Counted from the stretch's first letter, positions 1 to 11,144 are shown. The stretch: 64,000 nt of DNA from Acinetobacter gerneri DSM 14967 = CIP 107464 = MTCC 9824 (GCF_000368565.1 NZ_KB849543.1:62001-126000); one strand, 5' to 3'. Notes: generated from the sequence alone by a model not told the origin. Numbers and translations are program-made.

Positions 1-85
1 GATCAGCACCGACACAAATCAGTCCTTGTCCTTCAGGATCATGCTGTATTGGATCTGGAAAAATGTACTGAGATGGAAGCATCAT
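1..85 (-). CDS. aat: Leucyl/phenylalanyl-tRNA--protein transferase, N-terminal fragment
   Basis: Only the first 28 codons lie in the window; the gene continues off the left edge. The translated start ([12 protein letters not shown]...[11 protein letters not shown]) has the proline-rich FPDP segment followed by the EGLLAVGGD-like block that opens Aat proteins. Aat attaches Leu or Phe to the N-terminus of proteins that begin with Lys or Arg, marking them for ClpAP. An aat gene near trxB fits known gene orders. Two ATG codons in tandem (85 and 82) are both possible starts. A terminator-like hairpin lies only 12 bases upstream, so most transcription probably starts close by or reads through. The call rests on a short peptide. 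Confidence 0.65.
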   Translation of the reverse strand, partial: MMLPSQYIFPDPIQHDPEGQGLICVGAD

Positions 86-96
86 ATTTGAGTGAA

Positions 97-132
97 TTAA
101 AAAAGGATCAACTTTATCTTAGCTGATCCTTT
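97..132 (-). terminator. Rho-independent terminator after the methyltransferase gene
   Basis: A 9-bp perfect stem (102-110 with 124-132) has a 13-base loop and is followed on the minus strand by a run of six T. It ends the methyltransferase transcript 18 bases after its stop codon and lies just before the aat start. Confidence 0.75.
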
Positions 133-149
133 GCGAAAAAAAGTCATTT

Positions 150-1700
150 TTATGCAAATAGTTTTAACTGTTTTGCGATAAGGATTTTATCGCCATCGAT
201 AAAATATTGCGCCTTTTGTTTTAAAATTTCTAAACTTTGCTGTTTGTCAGAAACAGATTGTCCATCCTTATCTAAAACGAGCCAATTTAAATCATCAAGG
301 ACAAGTTGCACAGATTGGGCAAACGCATCGGCTGAGTTATGACCTTCGATAAAATGTGCTCGATAAAATAGTTGAGTAAACTGATCAGCTACAATACCGA
401 TCCCCGTAAATGGACATGCGACTGCTTGATAGTTAATGTGATATCTAGCTTGATCTATCACATAACGGTTAAATCGTTGAGCTTGCTCAATGACTTGATC
501 ATTCACTTGATTTAGACAAGGTTGCATCACACCTAAATGGCAAAGAATCGTGATGGCATTGATCAATTGTGAATAGTTAAGCTCAGGAATAGCTTCCTCA
601 ATTTGACTGATACTTTGAGGGGCATAATCAATGTTTTTGAAATATGCGCCCAAAGGCTCATAAATTTCACTTTTTAAAGTAAATGCACCAAGAAGCCCAG
701 CAACAGATTTTGGAAGTTGCTCTGGTGAGTTCAGCAAAATAAAAGGAATTTTGCGTAAGCGCTCTTTGGTTTGTAGCTGTGTTAAATTGTTTTTGCCTCG
801 GATAAATAAATCTTTTCTAAACTGAGTATTTGCAAAATAATCCTTACATTGTTCTTTGAAAATAGGATGTTCAATTTGTTTTAAAAACTGTTGATGTTCT
901 TCACTAAAATTGATGTGATCCAAATGACTAGAGAGGTTGGTTGTACCTGCATAAGACAGTTTGATATCTTCTAAAGTCCGAACAATTTGCTGAAATGAAA
1001 AGCATTGCCAATCCTGATTTAAATATTCATGAATCAGATAATTTGGATTTTGGTTTTTTAATTCTTGAACTTTGTTGAGCGCATTGGGATTACGTTTGGC
1101 AAATTCTGGATTTTGATTGAGCAAAGCTTCACTAAACTCGAGTGAGTCTTTGACATTTTGAACTGGATTGGTGCTATGGCTATTAAATTTAAAGTGACTG
1201 TGAAATAGCTCACGGATGGGCATGTTGGCAGCCCAGCCAGTAAGGCAGTTGTAACTGATATAGACTACGCCGTTGGGTTTGAGGTGTTTCCGAATAAATT
1301 TGAGGATAATATGTTGATTTTCATGGCTTATCCAGCTCCAAATTCCGTGTAAGCTAATTGAGTCAAAGCTCGGTAAATCTCGATTGAATAATTCCTCAAA
1401 ACTATCATCATAAAAATGATGGGAAATGTGACTTTGTTCAGCCAAAACATTGGCATGCGCTGCATGAGCCGGATTGAAATCTGTCCCATAAAAAATGCCT
1501 AAATTTGAAACTGCATGAATATTTAAACTGACACCTTGCCCAAATCCTAGCTCACAGTGCTGATGATTTTCATTGTTTTCAGGACAGTCAATACCATTTA
1601 GAAGCAAACAAAATTTTTGAAAATTAGGACTTAAATCTCGATAATAACCATAGGTGTAGTTGACTACGGTCTGATAACCATCTGTCCAATTTGTTGTCAT
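150..1700 (-). CDS. Class I SAM-dependent methyltransferase with a C-terminal methyltransferase-regulatory-type region
   Basis: A 516-residue protein. Near residue 50 it has a SAM-binding motif I of the form ELGFGQG, followed by the acidic end of strand 2 (GTDFNPAHA) and an SLHGIWSW motif IV region, typical of class I methyltransferases. The long C-terminal part resembles the regulatory domain found after such methyltransferase domains in proteins of unknown substrate. An ATG lies seven codons upstream at 1721, but the ATG at 1700 is preferred because GGA lies at ribosome-binding distance before it. The gene is monocistronic, with terminators on both sides. The substrate is unknown; it could be a protein or small-molecule methylase. 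Confidence 0.75.
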   Translation of the reverse strand: MTTNWTDGYQTVVNYTYGYYRDLSPNFQKFCLLLNGIDCPENNENHQHCELGFGQGVSLNIHAVSNLGIFYGTDFNPAHAAHANVLAEQSHISHHFYDDSFEELFNRDLPSFDSISLHGIWSWISHENQHIILKFIRKHLKPNGVVYISYNCLTGWAANMPIRELFHSHFKFNSHSTNPVQNVKDSLEFSEALLNQNPEFAKRNPNALNKVQELKNQNPNYLIHEYLNQDWQCFSFQQIVRTLEDIKLSYAGTTNLSSHLDHINFSEEHQQFLKQIEHPIFKEQCKDYFANTQFRKDLFIRGKNNLTQLQTKERLRKIPFILLNSPEQLPKSVAGLLGAFTLKSEIYEPLGAYFKNIDYAPQSISQIEEAIPELNYSQLINAITILCHLGVMQPCLNQVNDQVIEQAQRFNRYVIDQARYHINYQAVACPFTGIGIVADQFTQLFYRAHFIEGHNSADAFAQSVQLVLDDLNWLVLDKDGQSVSDKQQSLEILKQKAQYFIDGDKILIAKQLKLFA

Positions 1701-1753
1701 ATTTATTCCATTCTTTTTCATGTAAAAATTCTGGTTATATTTTATAGTTCAAA

Positions 1754-1790
1754 AACAAAAAAACTGCCACAACGGACAGTTTTTTTGTTG
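1754..1790. terminator. Bidirectional Rho-independent terminator
   Basis: A long A/T-flanked stem (AACAAAAAAACTG with CAGTTTTTTTGTT) lies 35 bases after the trxB stop codon. Because both flanks are A/T runs it could work in either direction; its likely use is ending trxB on the minus strand. Confidence 0.75.
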
Positions 1791-1824
1791 AATTATTTTA
1801 TGAAAAAAAGCTTATTTAGCCTTA

Positions 1825-3124
<1,300 letters not shown>

Positions 3125-6100
3125 ATGACTGCGGTGTCAAGTGTTTATGCACAGCGCTTATTATTAACATTTTTCTTGATTTCATTTGGGATTTATCTGT
3201 TTTTAGCAACAGTAACATATACCCCTTTTGATCCGGGTTGGATGCATATTTCAAGTGATACACAACAAGTATCAAATGCAAGTGGCGTAGCAGGTGCTTG
3301 GATTGCGGATTTGCTGTTTGGATTTTTAGGTTGGGCGAGTATTTTAATCCCAATCTTTTTATTTGTTGAGGCGATACAAGTTTGGTGGCCACATAGCTTT
3401 TTAAGTCGCCCATTTAGATTTGCTGCACAATTTTTTATTATTTTAACAACAGCAAGTATTTTGTATCTGCTTTGGAATGTTCCTGCGGATACTTTGGGTA
3501 ATGCTTCAGGCGGTATCATCGGCTACGAGTTGGGCGAAAGTCTTTCTGGCTTGGTTACGATTTATGGTGCTGTATTCTTTTTAGTTGCACTGTGGTTAGT
3601 TTTATTTACGCTTGCTTTTGGTGTGAAGTGGAATAAAACATGGGCAACACTCAAAGCGACACCTGCTTATTTACAAGATCTATTTTATAAAAATGTCCCT
3701 GAAAGCGAATCTGATTTTGATTTGACCGCACCGACACAAAAGAAAAAAACTGTGGCAATAAAGGAAAGTACTCAGCCTACAGCTCAAGATGCAGAAGCGA
3801 TTGCAGCATTGTCTGCAACTGAGGCAGTGACAGCAGATGCAAATACGGCTTTACATGATGCAAAAGCTGAGCGCTTATTTGCGGATATGGTTGCACGTGA
3901 ACATGCTGATTCTACATATGAAGATATCGATGATGCTGAGCTTGAACAAACGATTCAAAAAGCACATGCGCTTGAGCAACAGAGCCAACGTGTTGTGGCT
4001 ACTGGTGAAGTTTGGAAAGCCTTACATCAAGAAAATAATCACAAACAAGAAATTGATGCTTTATTGCGTGCAGCGGATGATGAAGAACGCGCGCGTATGC
4101 AACCAGAGCATTTGAGTGAAATGCTACAAGAAGGTACGCATACACTTCACAATACGGATGCTTCAGGGCAAAATTCGCATGATGATAAACTTGATTGGAA
4201 TGATGATCAGGTTTTTGATGATTTACTGGCAGCCGTTCCAAATGGTGAAACAGCAACAGATTTACATAGTCCGTATAACCAAGAAGTCTTAGCAGATCAT
4301 CAAGTGATTGGGGCAAGCGTTATCGCAGGGCAGGGCATAGCAGCAACAGCGAATCTGACAAATCAACCGCTCGAACAAGCTGCAAAAGTACCGCATAGTT
4401 TGGCAGAAGAATTAGATGATCTCGCATCACTTGTGGATGAACCTGAAGAAGTAGCACCTGCAGTGCGTACAACCAGTAGCTATGCTCAATCTACTCCATT
4501 TGTAAAAGCAGATATTCAAACCAATCTCACTAATTCACATGTATCTGAAGAAGAGAAAAATATTATTTCTTCAAATAAAGATGCATTTAGAGAGGCTTGG
4601 CAAGATACAGCAGGCAAACCAACACAAGACGAAGATGATTTTGATCTAGATGCACCTTTAACGGATGCATTTGGTCGTCCAATGTCACGTGCAATGCAAG
4701 TCGCTGAACGTCGTAAAGACTTGTCTCCGTTACCGGGGCTTGAGTTGTTGGATAGCGTTGACCCAAATAAAAAAGTCAATTTTACTGCCGAACAGCTTGC
4801 ACGATTATCTGAACTTCTTGAAATTAAATTACAAGAATTTAATGTCAAAGCCAAAGTTATCGAAGCTCAACCGGGTCCAGTGGTGACACGTTTTGAACTT
4901 GATCTTGCGCCAGGTGTTAAAGCCTCTAAAGTAACCAATATTTCACGTGATTTGGCACGTTCAATGTCAATGGCTTCGGTCCGTGTAGTTGAGGTGATTC
5001 CGGGTAAACCATATATCGGTATCGAAGTGCCAAACAGTAGCCGTGAAATGGTGCGTTTGATTGAACTCTTGGAAACACCAGCATTTCGTGACCCAAGTGG
5101 CTTGATTTCTATGGCGATGGGTAAAGATATTTCTGGTAATCCTGTTTTAACTGATTTGGCAAAAGCACCACATATGTTGGTTGCGGGGACTACAGGTTCA
5201 GGTAAATCTGTTGCAGTAAATGCGATGATTTTATCGATGTTACTGAAATATACGCCTGATCAACTGCGCTTGATTTTGATCGATCCGAAACAGTTAGAAC
5301 TCGCAAACTATAATGATATTCCTCATTTATTGACCCCAGTGGTTACAGACATGAAAGATGCTGTGAGTGCATTGAACTGGTGTGTTAATGAAATGGAACG
5401 CCGTTATAAACTGATGTCATTTTTGAAAATACGTAAACTGAGTGATTATAACATTAAAGTCGAAGAGGCTTTGGCAAATGGCGAAGACCTGATTGATCCG
5501 ACGTGGAAGCCAAGTGATTCAGCAACACAAGAACGTGCGCCACGTTTAACTCCATTACCATCAATTGTGATTGTTGCCGACGAATTTGCAGATATGATCA
5601 TGCAAGTGGGTAAAAAAGCAGAGGAAATGATTACGCGTTTGGCACAAAAATCACGTGCTGCGGGCATTCACTTATTGCTTGCGACTCAGCGTCCTTCTGT
5701 AGATGTGATTACAGGGTTGATCAAAGCCAATATTCCGACACGCGTCGCTTTACGTGTGAACAGTAAAATTGACTCGCGTACAATCTTAGATGCTGGTGGT
5801 GCAGAAGACCTGCTTGGTCATGGTGATATGTTGTTCTTAGGGCCGGGTAAAATCGAGCCTGAGCGTGTTCATGGTGCATTTATTGCGGATGATGAAGTAA
5901 ACCGTATTTGTGATGCATGGCGTGAGCGTGGTTCACCAAATTATGTGGATGAAATCTTAACGCCTTACGATGAAGAACCGACTTCACGTGGTTTTGAAGA
6001 CGGTGATGGCGATTCAAATCGTGATGCTTTATATGACCAATGCGTTTCCTTTGTACTTGAAACACGTAAAGTCTCTGTATCATCCCTACAACGAAAATTT

Positions 6101-6202
6101 AGTTTGGGTTATAACCGAGCTGCCCGTATTGTCGATCAAATGGAAGAACAGGGCATCGTCAGTGCAATGGGAGCCAACGGCAAACGTGAAATTTTGGTGT
6201 AG
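3125..6202 (+). CDS. ftsK: DNA translocase FtsK
   Basis: A septum-anchored, ATP-driven DNA pump that clears and resolves chromosome ends at division. The N-terminus has about four membrane segments within the first 180 residues. An acidic, Ala/Gln-rich linker of about 350 residues follows, then the alpha/beta motor with Walker A GTTGSGKS (about residue 686) and Walker B IVIVADEF. A C-terminal winged-helix gamma domain for KOPS recognition closes the protein. The reading frame stays open upstream to a TTG at 3107, but the ATG at 3125 is preferred because AGGA lies about eight bases before it; this gives 1025 residues. The linker is the only weakly conserved part. Confidence 0.96.
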   Translation: MTAVSSVYAQRLLLTFFLISFGIYLFLATVTYTPFDPGWMHISSDTQQVSNASGVAGAWIADLLFGFLGWASILIPIFLFVEAIQVWWPHSFLSRPFRFAAQFFIILTTASILYLLWNVPADTLGNASGGIIGYELGESLSGLVTIYGAVFFLVALWLVLFTLAFGVKWNKTWATLKATPAYLQDLFYKNVPESESDFDLTAPTQKKKTVAIKESTQPTAQDAEAIAALSATEAVTADANTALHDAKAERLFADMVAREHADSTYEDIDDAELEQTIQKAHALEQQSQRVVATGEVWKALHQENNHKQEIDALLRAADDEERARMQPEHLSEMLQEGTHTLHNTDASGQNSHDDKLDWNDDQVFDDLLAAVPNGETATDLHSPYNQEVLADHQVIGASVIAGQGIAATANLTNQPLEQAAKVPHSLAEELDDLASLVDEPEEVAPAVRTTSSYAQSTPFVKADIQTNLTNSHVSEEEKNIISSNKDAFREAWQDTAGKPTQDEDDFDLDAPLTDAFGRPMSRAMQVAERRKDLSPLPGLELLDSVDPNKKVNFTAEQLARLSELLEIKLQEFNVKAKVIEAQPGPVVTRFELDLAPGVKASKVTNISRDLARSMSMASVRVVEVIPGKPYIGIEVPNSSREMVRLIELLETPAFRDPSGLISMAMGKDISGNPVLTDLAKAPHMLVAGTTGSGKSVAVNAMILSMLLKYTPDQLRLILIDPKQLELANYNDIPHLLTPVVTDMKDAVSALNWCVNEMERRYKLMSFLKIRKLSDYNIKVEEALANGEDLIDPTWKPSDSATQERAPRLTPLPSIVIVADEFADMIMQVGKKAEEMITRLAQKSRAAGIHLLLATQRPSVDVITGLIKANIPTRVALRVNSKIDSRTILDAGGAEDLLGHGDMLFLGPGKIEPERVHGAFIADDEVNRICDAWRERGSPNYVDEILTPYDEEPTSRGFEDGDGDSNRDALYDQCVSFVLETRKVSVSSLQRKFSLGYNRAARIVDQMEEQGIVSAMGANGKREILV

Positions 6203-6220
6203 TTGTTTTTAGTTTAATGA

Positions 6221-6254
6221 AAGCCATATACTTTTACGAGGATATGGCTTTTTT
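6221..6254 (+). terminator. Rho-independent terminator after ftsK
   Basis: A stem AAGCCATAT/ATATGGCTT followed by TTTT begins 19 bases after the ftsK stop. It separates ftsK from the SWIM-protein gene. Confidence 0.8.
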
Positions 6255-6269
6255 AATGAAATAAGTTAT

Positions 6270-8021
6270 ATGACATTAAAATTTTTAAATGATGAAAATA
6301 TTTTAGCTTTATCGACTGAGCAAATATTTCAACGTGGTATGAAATATTATCAACAAGGACGTGTTGTTGATTTAGTTCAAGCCGAAGGCATTTTTCAGGT
6401 TCAAGTCATCGGTACAAAGCTTTATAACGTATCATTGAATACACATAATTTTGCAGCGACTTGTAACTGTCCATCATTTCATGCGGAGTCATGGTGTAAA
6501 CATTTGGTGGCTTTAGGGTTAACTCTGGCTCATGGGCAAATCATAGGTTCTAAAAAACCAAGCATTAAAAAAACGACAGTTAAAACAGAAAAAAATATCC
6601 CTGTAAAAATTGACTCTAACGAGTCAGCACCGAAATGGCTCGATCAAATTTCACCTGAATTGGATCAGGTACTTTCTAAATTGAGTATCGATGATCAAAA
6701 TCGTATCTTTAGGCATATCCTGAGCTATTATCCTGCCGTGGAAAAAGAAATCTCGGCGATATTGGTCAAAAGAACAGACATTCTCGATTTCACTAAAAAA
6801 TTAAAAAAAATAGTGAGTGCAGTAAAAAGGGCAAAAAGCATTGAAGGTATTCATCGCCAAGCTGACTCTCTCATTGCGTTATTGCAAGATCAATTTAGTC
6901 GCCTAGCTCAAAACCTTGAGGGGATGAGGATGCGTCTGGAGTGCGCTCGGCAAGTGCATACGCATATTGAAGCATTTGCGATGGCGCAAGATTATATTAT
7001 TGATAAGTTATTTACCTACCTGTCGCCTATTGAAGTGTTTTTGCAAATCCATCCCAAAGAAATGCTGGATATTCTACAGGAATACTTAACAGACGAGAGT
7101 TATTTAGCCGAAGGTTTATTGTCTCAGGTGATACATTCAAGCCAAGCTGAATGTATCGAGCAAGTACATACTTGGATCGAGCAGAGTAATGTGCGTAAGA
7201 TCGCTGTTGCTCAAGATAACGAATTATTTCAAAAGCATACAATGTCGATCCTCGCTGAAAATGGTCGCTCAAATTTTTTAACTTTGATTGAAGAGTGTGA
7301 TCTTATCCAAGATAAGGCGGTTTATTATCGGCAGTATTATCAGAGTATTGAGGATTGGACAAACTATCTAAAGCATTCAGCTACGATCGATAATGCCCGA
7401 TATGATGCGACACGTGCTCAAGCACTATTCCAGCTTGAACAATATCCGTCCTTATATATTGAACTAGAAAAATATCTTGAAAATAACCAGATCCAGCGTT
7501 CAAGGCATTTTTTTGAAATCTTAAAATTGCAAAATCAGGTGATACAACATTTAGCATTGAGTGATGCTGAAGCGCAGCAATTGCAGCAGAATATCATGCA
7601 AATGGCTTTGGATAATGCTTATTTTGATTATTTAGAAAAAACTGAATTTTATCTGGATTTGGGTAATATTTTTTATGCAAAACAAGCCTTTATTTTATTT
7701 AAAAAAGATTTGATCTACACAAAGAATAATAGTTTTGGCTTTGATGAACGTCTAAAGAAAAAATATAAAAGATTATTTGCCCGCTGGGAAATGTTGGATC
7801 ATCCTCAAGCACTTGATCTTTTCATTCAACTGTTTAACTTGGAAAGTGAGTTTATCCAAACCTCAAAAAATAATAACTATGAGTATTTATTTAGTTTGCT
7901 ACAGATTTTAAAAATACGTCAACAGAAGGAAGTGATTGATAAATTTTTAGATTTTGCACATACCTATCTTGCTCATAGAAAAGCATTGTTACGCCGTTTA
8001 GAAGCAGAATTTAGCCTTTAA
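6270..8021 (+). CDS. SWIM zinc-finger domain protein of unknown function
   Basis: A 583-residue protein with a SWIM zinc finger near its N-terminus: Cys65, Cys67, Cys76 and His78 in the CxC...CxH pattern, within a segment typical of SWIM proteins (two-strand lead-in, then KHLVALGL helix). SWIM domains bind DNA or proteins and often sit beside SNF2-type helicases. The remaining 480 residues are helical, rich in Gln, Leu and Glu, with no motif I recognise. No helicase gene is adjacent. A terminator precedes the gene, so it is probably transcribed alone. Confidence 0.75.
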   Translation: MTLKFLNDENILALSTEQIFQRGMKYYQQGRVVDLVQAEGIFQVQVIGTKLYNVSLNTHNFAATCNCPSFHAESWCKHLVALGLTLAHGQIIGSKKPSIKKTTVKTEKNIPVKIDSNESAPKWLDQISPELDQVLSKLSIDDQNRIFRHILSYYPAVEKEISAILVKRTDILDFTKKLKKIVSAVKRAKSIEGIHRQADSLIALLQDQFSRLAQNLEGMRMRLECARQVHTHIEAFAMAQDYIIDKLFTYLSPIEVFLQIHPKEMLDILQEYLTDESYLAEGLLSQVIHSSQAECIEQVHTWIEQSNVRKIAVAQDNELFQKHTMSILAENGRSNFLTLIEECDLIQDKAVYYRQYYQSIEDWTNYLKHSATIDNARYDATRAQALFQLEQYPSLYIELEKYLENNQIQRSRHFFEILKLQNQVIQHLALSDAEAQQLQQNIMQMALDNAYFDYLEKTEFYLDLGNIFYAKQAFILFKKDLIYTKNNSFGFDERLKKKYKRLFARWEMLDHPQALDLFIQLFNLESEFIQTSKNNNYEYLFSLLQILKIRQQKEVIDKFLDFAHTYLAHRKALLRRLEAEFSL

Positions 8022-8211
8022 ATTTTGCTTTAAATTTATTTGAAGTTTTTAGTGAATAGTCATGCAAATATTCAGAAAAACTTTTGTGTAACTATGCTAA
8101 ATAATCACACAAAAAATATATAAATTAGCGAATATTTAGTTTAGACTAATTTTGACTTCGTTATTATCCCTAACGTTGTTCATCTACTCAAAACATCCCA
8201 AAGGTAAGCTT

Positions 8212-8832
8212 ATGTTGATCACATTATCTACCTTGGTGTTTATCCATTTGTGTGCATTGGTAACACCAGGGCCGGACTTCTTTTTAGTATCGCAAACTGC
8301 GATTAGTCGTTCACGTCAACAATCGATGTTCGTTGTAGCGGGCATTACTATGGGTATGATGTTTTGGGCAATGTTAGCAATGCTGGGTTTGAATATCATT
8401 TTTGACAAAATCACTTGGCTTAGACATGTTCTTTTGGTTTTAGGTGGTTTATATCTTTGTTATTTAGGGATTCAAATGTTACGTTCTGCCTTTGCCAAGA
8501 AGCAAAATCAGGAGATTCAGACCTTTGAATTGCCACAGTCAAATTTGTCTTTTTTTCTAAAAGGGCTATTGACCAATATTTCAAATCCTAAAGCGGTCAT
8601 TTATTTTGGTAGTGTCTTTTCGGTATTTATGGCAAATCCGATTTTAGATAACGTACATTTTGTGATGTTCATTTTGGTATCAATCGTGACATTTCTATGG
8701 TTTAGTTTTGTTGCATTTGTCTTTTCATTGGCTAAGTTCAAGCAAGCATATAAAAATGCAACGCAATGGATTGATGGCATTTCAGGTGGTGTTTTTACAG
8801 CATTTGGTCTGTTTCTGATTGGTAGTAAATAA
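8212..8832 (+). CDS. LysE/RhtB-family amino-acid exporter
   Basis: A 206-residue inner-membrane protein with about six hydrophobic segments and the family signature PGPDFFLVSQ close to the N-terminus (residues 18-27), followed by GITMGM. Members export amino acids such as homoserine, threonine or lysine. An upstream in-frame start at 8152 exists, but the ATG at 8212 is preceded by AAAGGTAAG at good distance and puts the signature in its usual place. Which amino acid it exports cannot be told. Confidence 0.88.
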   Translation: MLITLSTLVFIHLCALVTPGPDFFLVSQTAISRSRQQSMFVVAGITMGMMFWAMLAMLGLNIIFDKITWLRHVLLVLGGLYLCYLGIQMLRSAFAKKQNQEIQTFELPQSNLSFFLKGLLTNISNPKAVIYFGSVFSVFMANPILDNVHFVMFILVSIVTFLWFSFVAFVFSLAKFKQAYKNATQWIDGISGGVFTAFGLFLIGSK

Positions 8833-8846
8833 GTTTATTTTGAACA

Positions 8847-8876
8847 TAAAAAAACCTGCATGAAGCAGGTTTTTTT
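8847..8876. terminator. Bidirectional terminator between convergent genes
   Basis: The inverted repeat AAAACCTGC/GCAGGTTTT has A and T runs on both sides. It sits between the convergent exporter gene and the PA4642-family gene and can serve both. Confidence 0.85.
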
Positions 8877-8885
8877 ATGTGAAAT

Positions 8886-9173
8886 TTAAGCAAATTTTGC
8901 TAAAACTTCTAAAAATCCATCACGTTGACGTGGAAATTCATTGATCACGTCTTTGATGGTTTGTCCTTCTGGATTTTTTGCATTGATGTCACGACCATCG
9001 GCTTTGAATTTTACCAATAATCTTTCAAAATCATTTGGACGCATGTGTTTGTATGCATTATACAACACATGAAAATCAGCATTTACACCATCAGGAGGAA
9101 GTTGGTTCAAATAGGCAAATACACGTTCATCTGACCATTCTTCGTTGAAAGTTGCAGGCTGTGATAATGCCAT
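8886..9173 (-). CDS. PA4642-family small protein of unknown function
   Basis: A 95-residue soluble acidic protein resembling the Pseudomonas PA4642 family: a conserved DERV...YLNQLPPDG segment, a central RPNDFERLLVKF and a final GRDINAKNPEGQT block are visible. No catalytic motif or membrane segment is seen and the function is unknown. It has AAGGAG upstream of its ATG at good distance. It follows the min operon but a terminator lies between them. Confidence 0.8.
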   Translation of the reverse strand: MALSQPATFNEEWSDERVFAYLNQLPPDGVNADFHVLYNAYKHMRPNDFERLLVKFKADGRDINAKNPEGQTIKDVINEFPRQRDGFLEVLAKFA

Positions 9174-9206
9174 GACGCAATCTCCTTAAAATTTATTTTT
9201 GTGCCT

Positions 9207-9240
9207 ATGAAAAAGGCAAAATAACTTGCGATATTTTGCC
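9207..9240 (-). terminator. Terminator of the minCDE operon
   Basis: A 9-bp stem (GGCAAAATA, 9215-9223, with TATTTTGCC, 9232-9240) is followed on the minus strand by TTTTT. It lies 35 bases after the minE stop. Confidence 0.8.
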
Positions 9241-9274
9241 TTGATTCAATTTATTTGACTAATCAATTATAAAA

Positions 9275-9547
9275 TTAACGTTCTTCAGGTAAATTGATAT
9301 TCATTTCCAACATTTCAATATTCGCTTCTGAGCGAACTTGCATTTGGATATGTTGTTCATCAACTCCGCTAACGTAACGGCTGACCACTTGCATGATCTC
9401 TTTTTTCATTTGATTAATCTTATCTTGACTCAAGCGACGACCTAAACCTTGTTCAGATGCCACGATTACTTTTAAACGATCTTTAGCAGTTTTGGCACTC
9501 GATTGTTTGTCATCACCTGAAAAAAGTTTACTCCAAAATCCCGCCAT
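9275..9547 (-). CDS. minE: Cell division topological specificity factor MinE
   Basis: A 90-residue protein that stimulates the MinD ATPase and drives pole-to-pole oscillation of MinCD, keeping the division site at mid-cell. The N-terminal MAGFWSKLF membrane-binding helix, the anti-MinCD segment with AKDRLKVIVASEQG, and the C-terminal dimer domain are all visible. The reading frame extends ten codons further upstream, but the true start is the ATG at 9547, two bases after the minD stop, which suggests translational coupling. It is the last gene of minC-minD-minE. Confidence 0.96.
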   Translation of the reverse strand: MAGFWSKLFSGDDKQSSAKTAKDRLKVIVASEQGLGRRLSQDKINQMKKEIMQVVSRYVSGVDEQHIQMQVRSEANIEMLEMNINLPEER

Positions 9548-9549
9548 TA

Positions 9550-10362
9550 TTACGCTCCAAATAGTCGTGCTAACCAACCCTTAGGTTTTGCTGTGATATG
9601 TCGATAAGGACGCTCTTCACCAAGGAAACGCGCAACAAGGTCGTCATACGCTTGTCCTGCAGCAGCTTCTGAATAAAGGATAACTGGTTTACCTTCGTTA
9701 GATGCTTGTAACACGCTTGGACATTCAGGAATTACCCCTAAGGTTGGAATACGCAAGATATCTTTAGAAATATCTTCAATGGTCAACATTTCTTGTTTAT
9801 CAGCACGTTCCGGATTATAACGAGTAATACATAAATGCTTACGTATACGTCCTTCATTTTGTTCTACTTTTTTGGTTTTGCTGTCTAGCATACCAATAAT
9901 TCGGTCAGAATCTCGAACGGATGAAATTTCTGGGTTGGTTACGATGATTGCTTCATCTGCATGGTACATTGATAAAATTGCACCACGTTCAATCCCAGCA
10001 GGTGAGTCACAAATAATATAATCAAATTCTTGTGAAAGCTCATCAATAACGCGAGCAACACCTTCATCTGTTAATGCATCTTTATCGCGAGTTTGCGATG
10101 CTGGCAAGATGTATAAATTTTCAATGTCTTTATCACGAATAAGTGCTTGTTGTAATCGTGCTTCATTATTGATGACATTTACAAAATCGTAAACGACGCG
10201 ACGTTCACAGCCCATAATCAAATCAAGATTACGTAAACCTACGTCAAAATCGATAACAACAGTTTTATGACCACGAAGGGCTAATCCTGCTGCAAAAGAT
10301 GCACTCGTTGTAGTTTTACCTACCCCGCCTTTGCCTGATGTAACGACAACAATTTTGGCCAC
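9550..10362 (-). CDS. minD: Septum site-determining ATPase MinD
   Basis: A membrane-associated ParA-type ATPase that recruits MinC and oscillates with MinE. The protein has the deviant Walker A KGGVGKTT close to the N-terminus and ends with an amphipathic membrane-targeting helix (GWLARLFGA). The start is taken as the GTG at 10362, because AGGAG stands eight bases before it and MinD proteins begin with this AKIVVVTSGKGG segment; an ATG eight codons upstream (10386) lacks such a site. This gives 270 residues, the family's usual length. Confidence 0.97.
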   Translation of the reverse strand: MAKIVVVTSGKGGVGKTTTSASFAAGLALRGHKTVVIDFDVGLRNLDLIMGCERRVVYDFVNVINNEARLQQALIRDKDIENLYILPASQTRDKDALTDEGVARVIDELSQEFDYIICDSPAGIERGAILSMYHADEAIIVTNPEISSVRDSDRIIGMLDSKTKKVEQNEGRIRKHLCITRYNPERADKQEMLTIEDISKDILRIPTLGVIPECPSVLQASNEGKPVILYSEAAAGQAYDDLVARFLGEERPYRHITAKPKGWLARLFGA

Positions 10363-10427
10363 CGAATCCACTCCTGTTATGGTCATTCCCCTTTTTTAGG
10401 GGCTTTTTTGGTGATTTAATTTATACC

Positions 10428-11144
10428 TTAAATTTCTAATGCCTTAAATTCAAGTTCTTGGCTATCATTTAGAAAAATATGAACTGACTTTTTAATCAAA
10501 TTTTGCGGAATATCATCTGCAACGCAGTATGTCCCTGCGATAGAAATCAACTCTGCTTCTAGTGAATGACAAAAAATTCTCGCCTTGGTATTACCGCCTG
10601 CGCCTGCAATGACTCTACCACGGACATTACCGTAAATATGTATATTTCCTGAAGCAATGACTTCTGAACCGCTATTTGTCCCTGCGTTGATAATGATGTC
10701 ACCATGATCTTGAACGATGCATTGTCCAGTTCTCAATATTTCATCATGATAAGATGTCGCATAACTGACATTTTTTGGCTGCGAAGTTGTAACAGATTGT
10801 TGATTTTTAGCATCAGCAGGCTCTTTTTCAACAATTTGTTCTTGAGTCGGCTTAATTTTTTGTAATGGACGATCAACGGGTAAAACAGGGAATTGAATCG
10901 AACGAGCTTGATCCCCCATCAATCCATCAATAACCGCCATAGGTTGTAAATCAAGATCAATTAAAAGCTGAATCAAAGCAATCAGTTCTTGTTCTACTGT
11001 CGTATCTAAGACTACTAAAGCTCCTTGATAAGAAGTTTCGTCGAGCATAGTACTAAGTTGCTTGCGGATGACATCATGATCATTTGTATCAAAGGTTAAT
11101 CGGGTAAAATTAACCATTCTGCCAGTAATCCGAATATCAGCCAT
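10428..11144 (-). CDS. minC: Septum site-determining protein MinC
   Basis: The FtsZ-ring inhibitor that acts with MinD. The 238 residues show an N-terminal FtsZ-inhibiting domain (about 1-105), a variable linker around 110-135 rich in Gln, Lys and Ser, and the C-terminal beta-helix domain with [19 protein letters not shown], the MinD-binding and dimer region. It is the first gene of the minCDE operon; the gap to minD is 65 bases and contains the minD ribosome-binding site. Confidence 0.96.
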   Translation of the reverse strand: MADIRITGRMVNFTRLTFDTNDHDVIRKQLSTMLDETSYQGALVVLDTTVEQELIALIQLLIDLDLQPMAVIDGLMGDQARSIQFPVLPVDRPLQKIKPTQEQIVEKEPADAKNQQSVTTSQPKNVSYATSYHDEILRTGQCIVQDHGDIIINAGTNSGSEVIASGNIHIYGNVRGRVIAGAGGNTKARIFCHSLEAELISIAGTYCVADDIPQNLIKKSVHIFLNDSQELEFKALEI

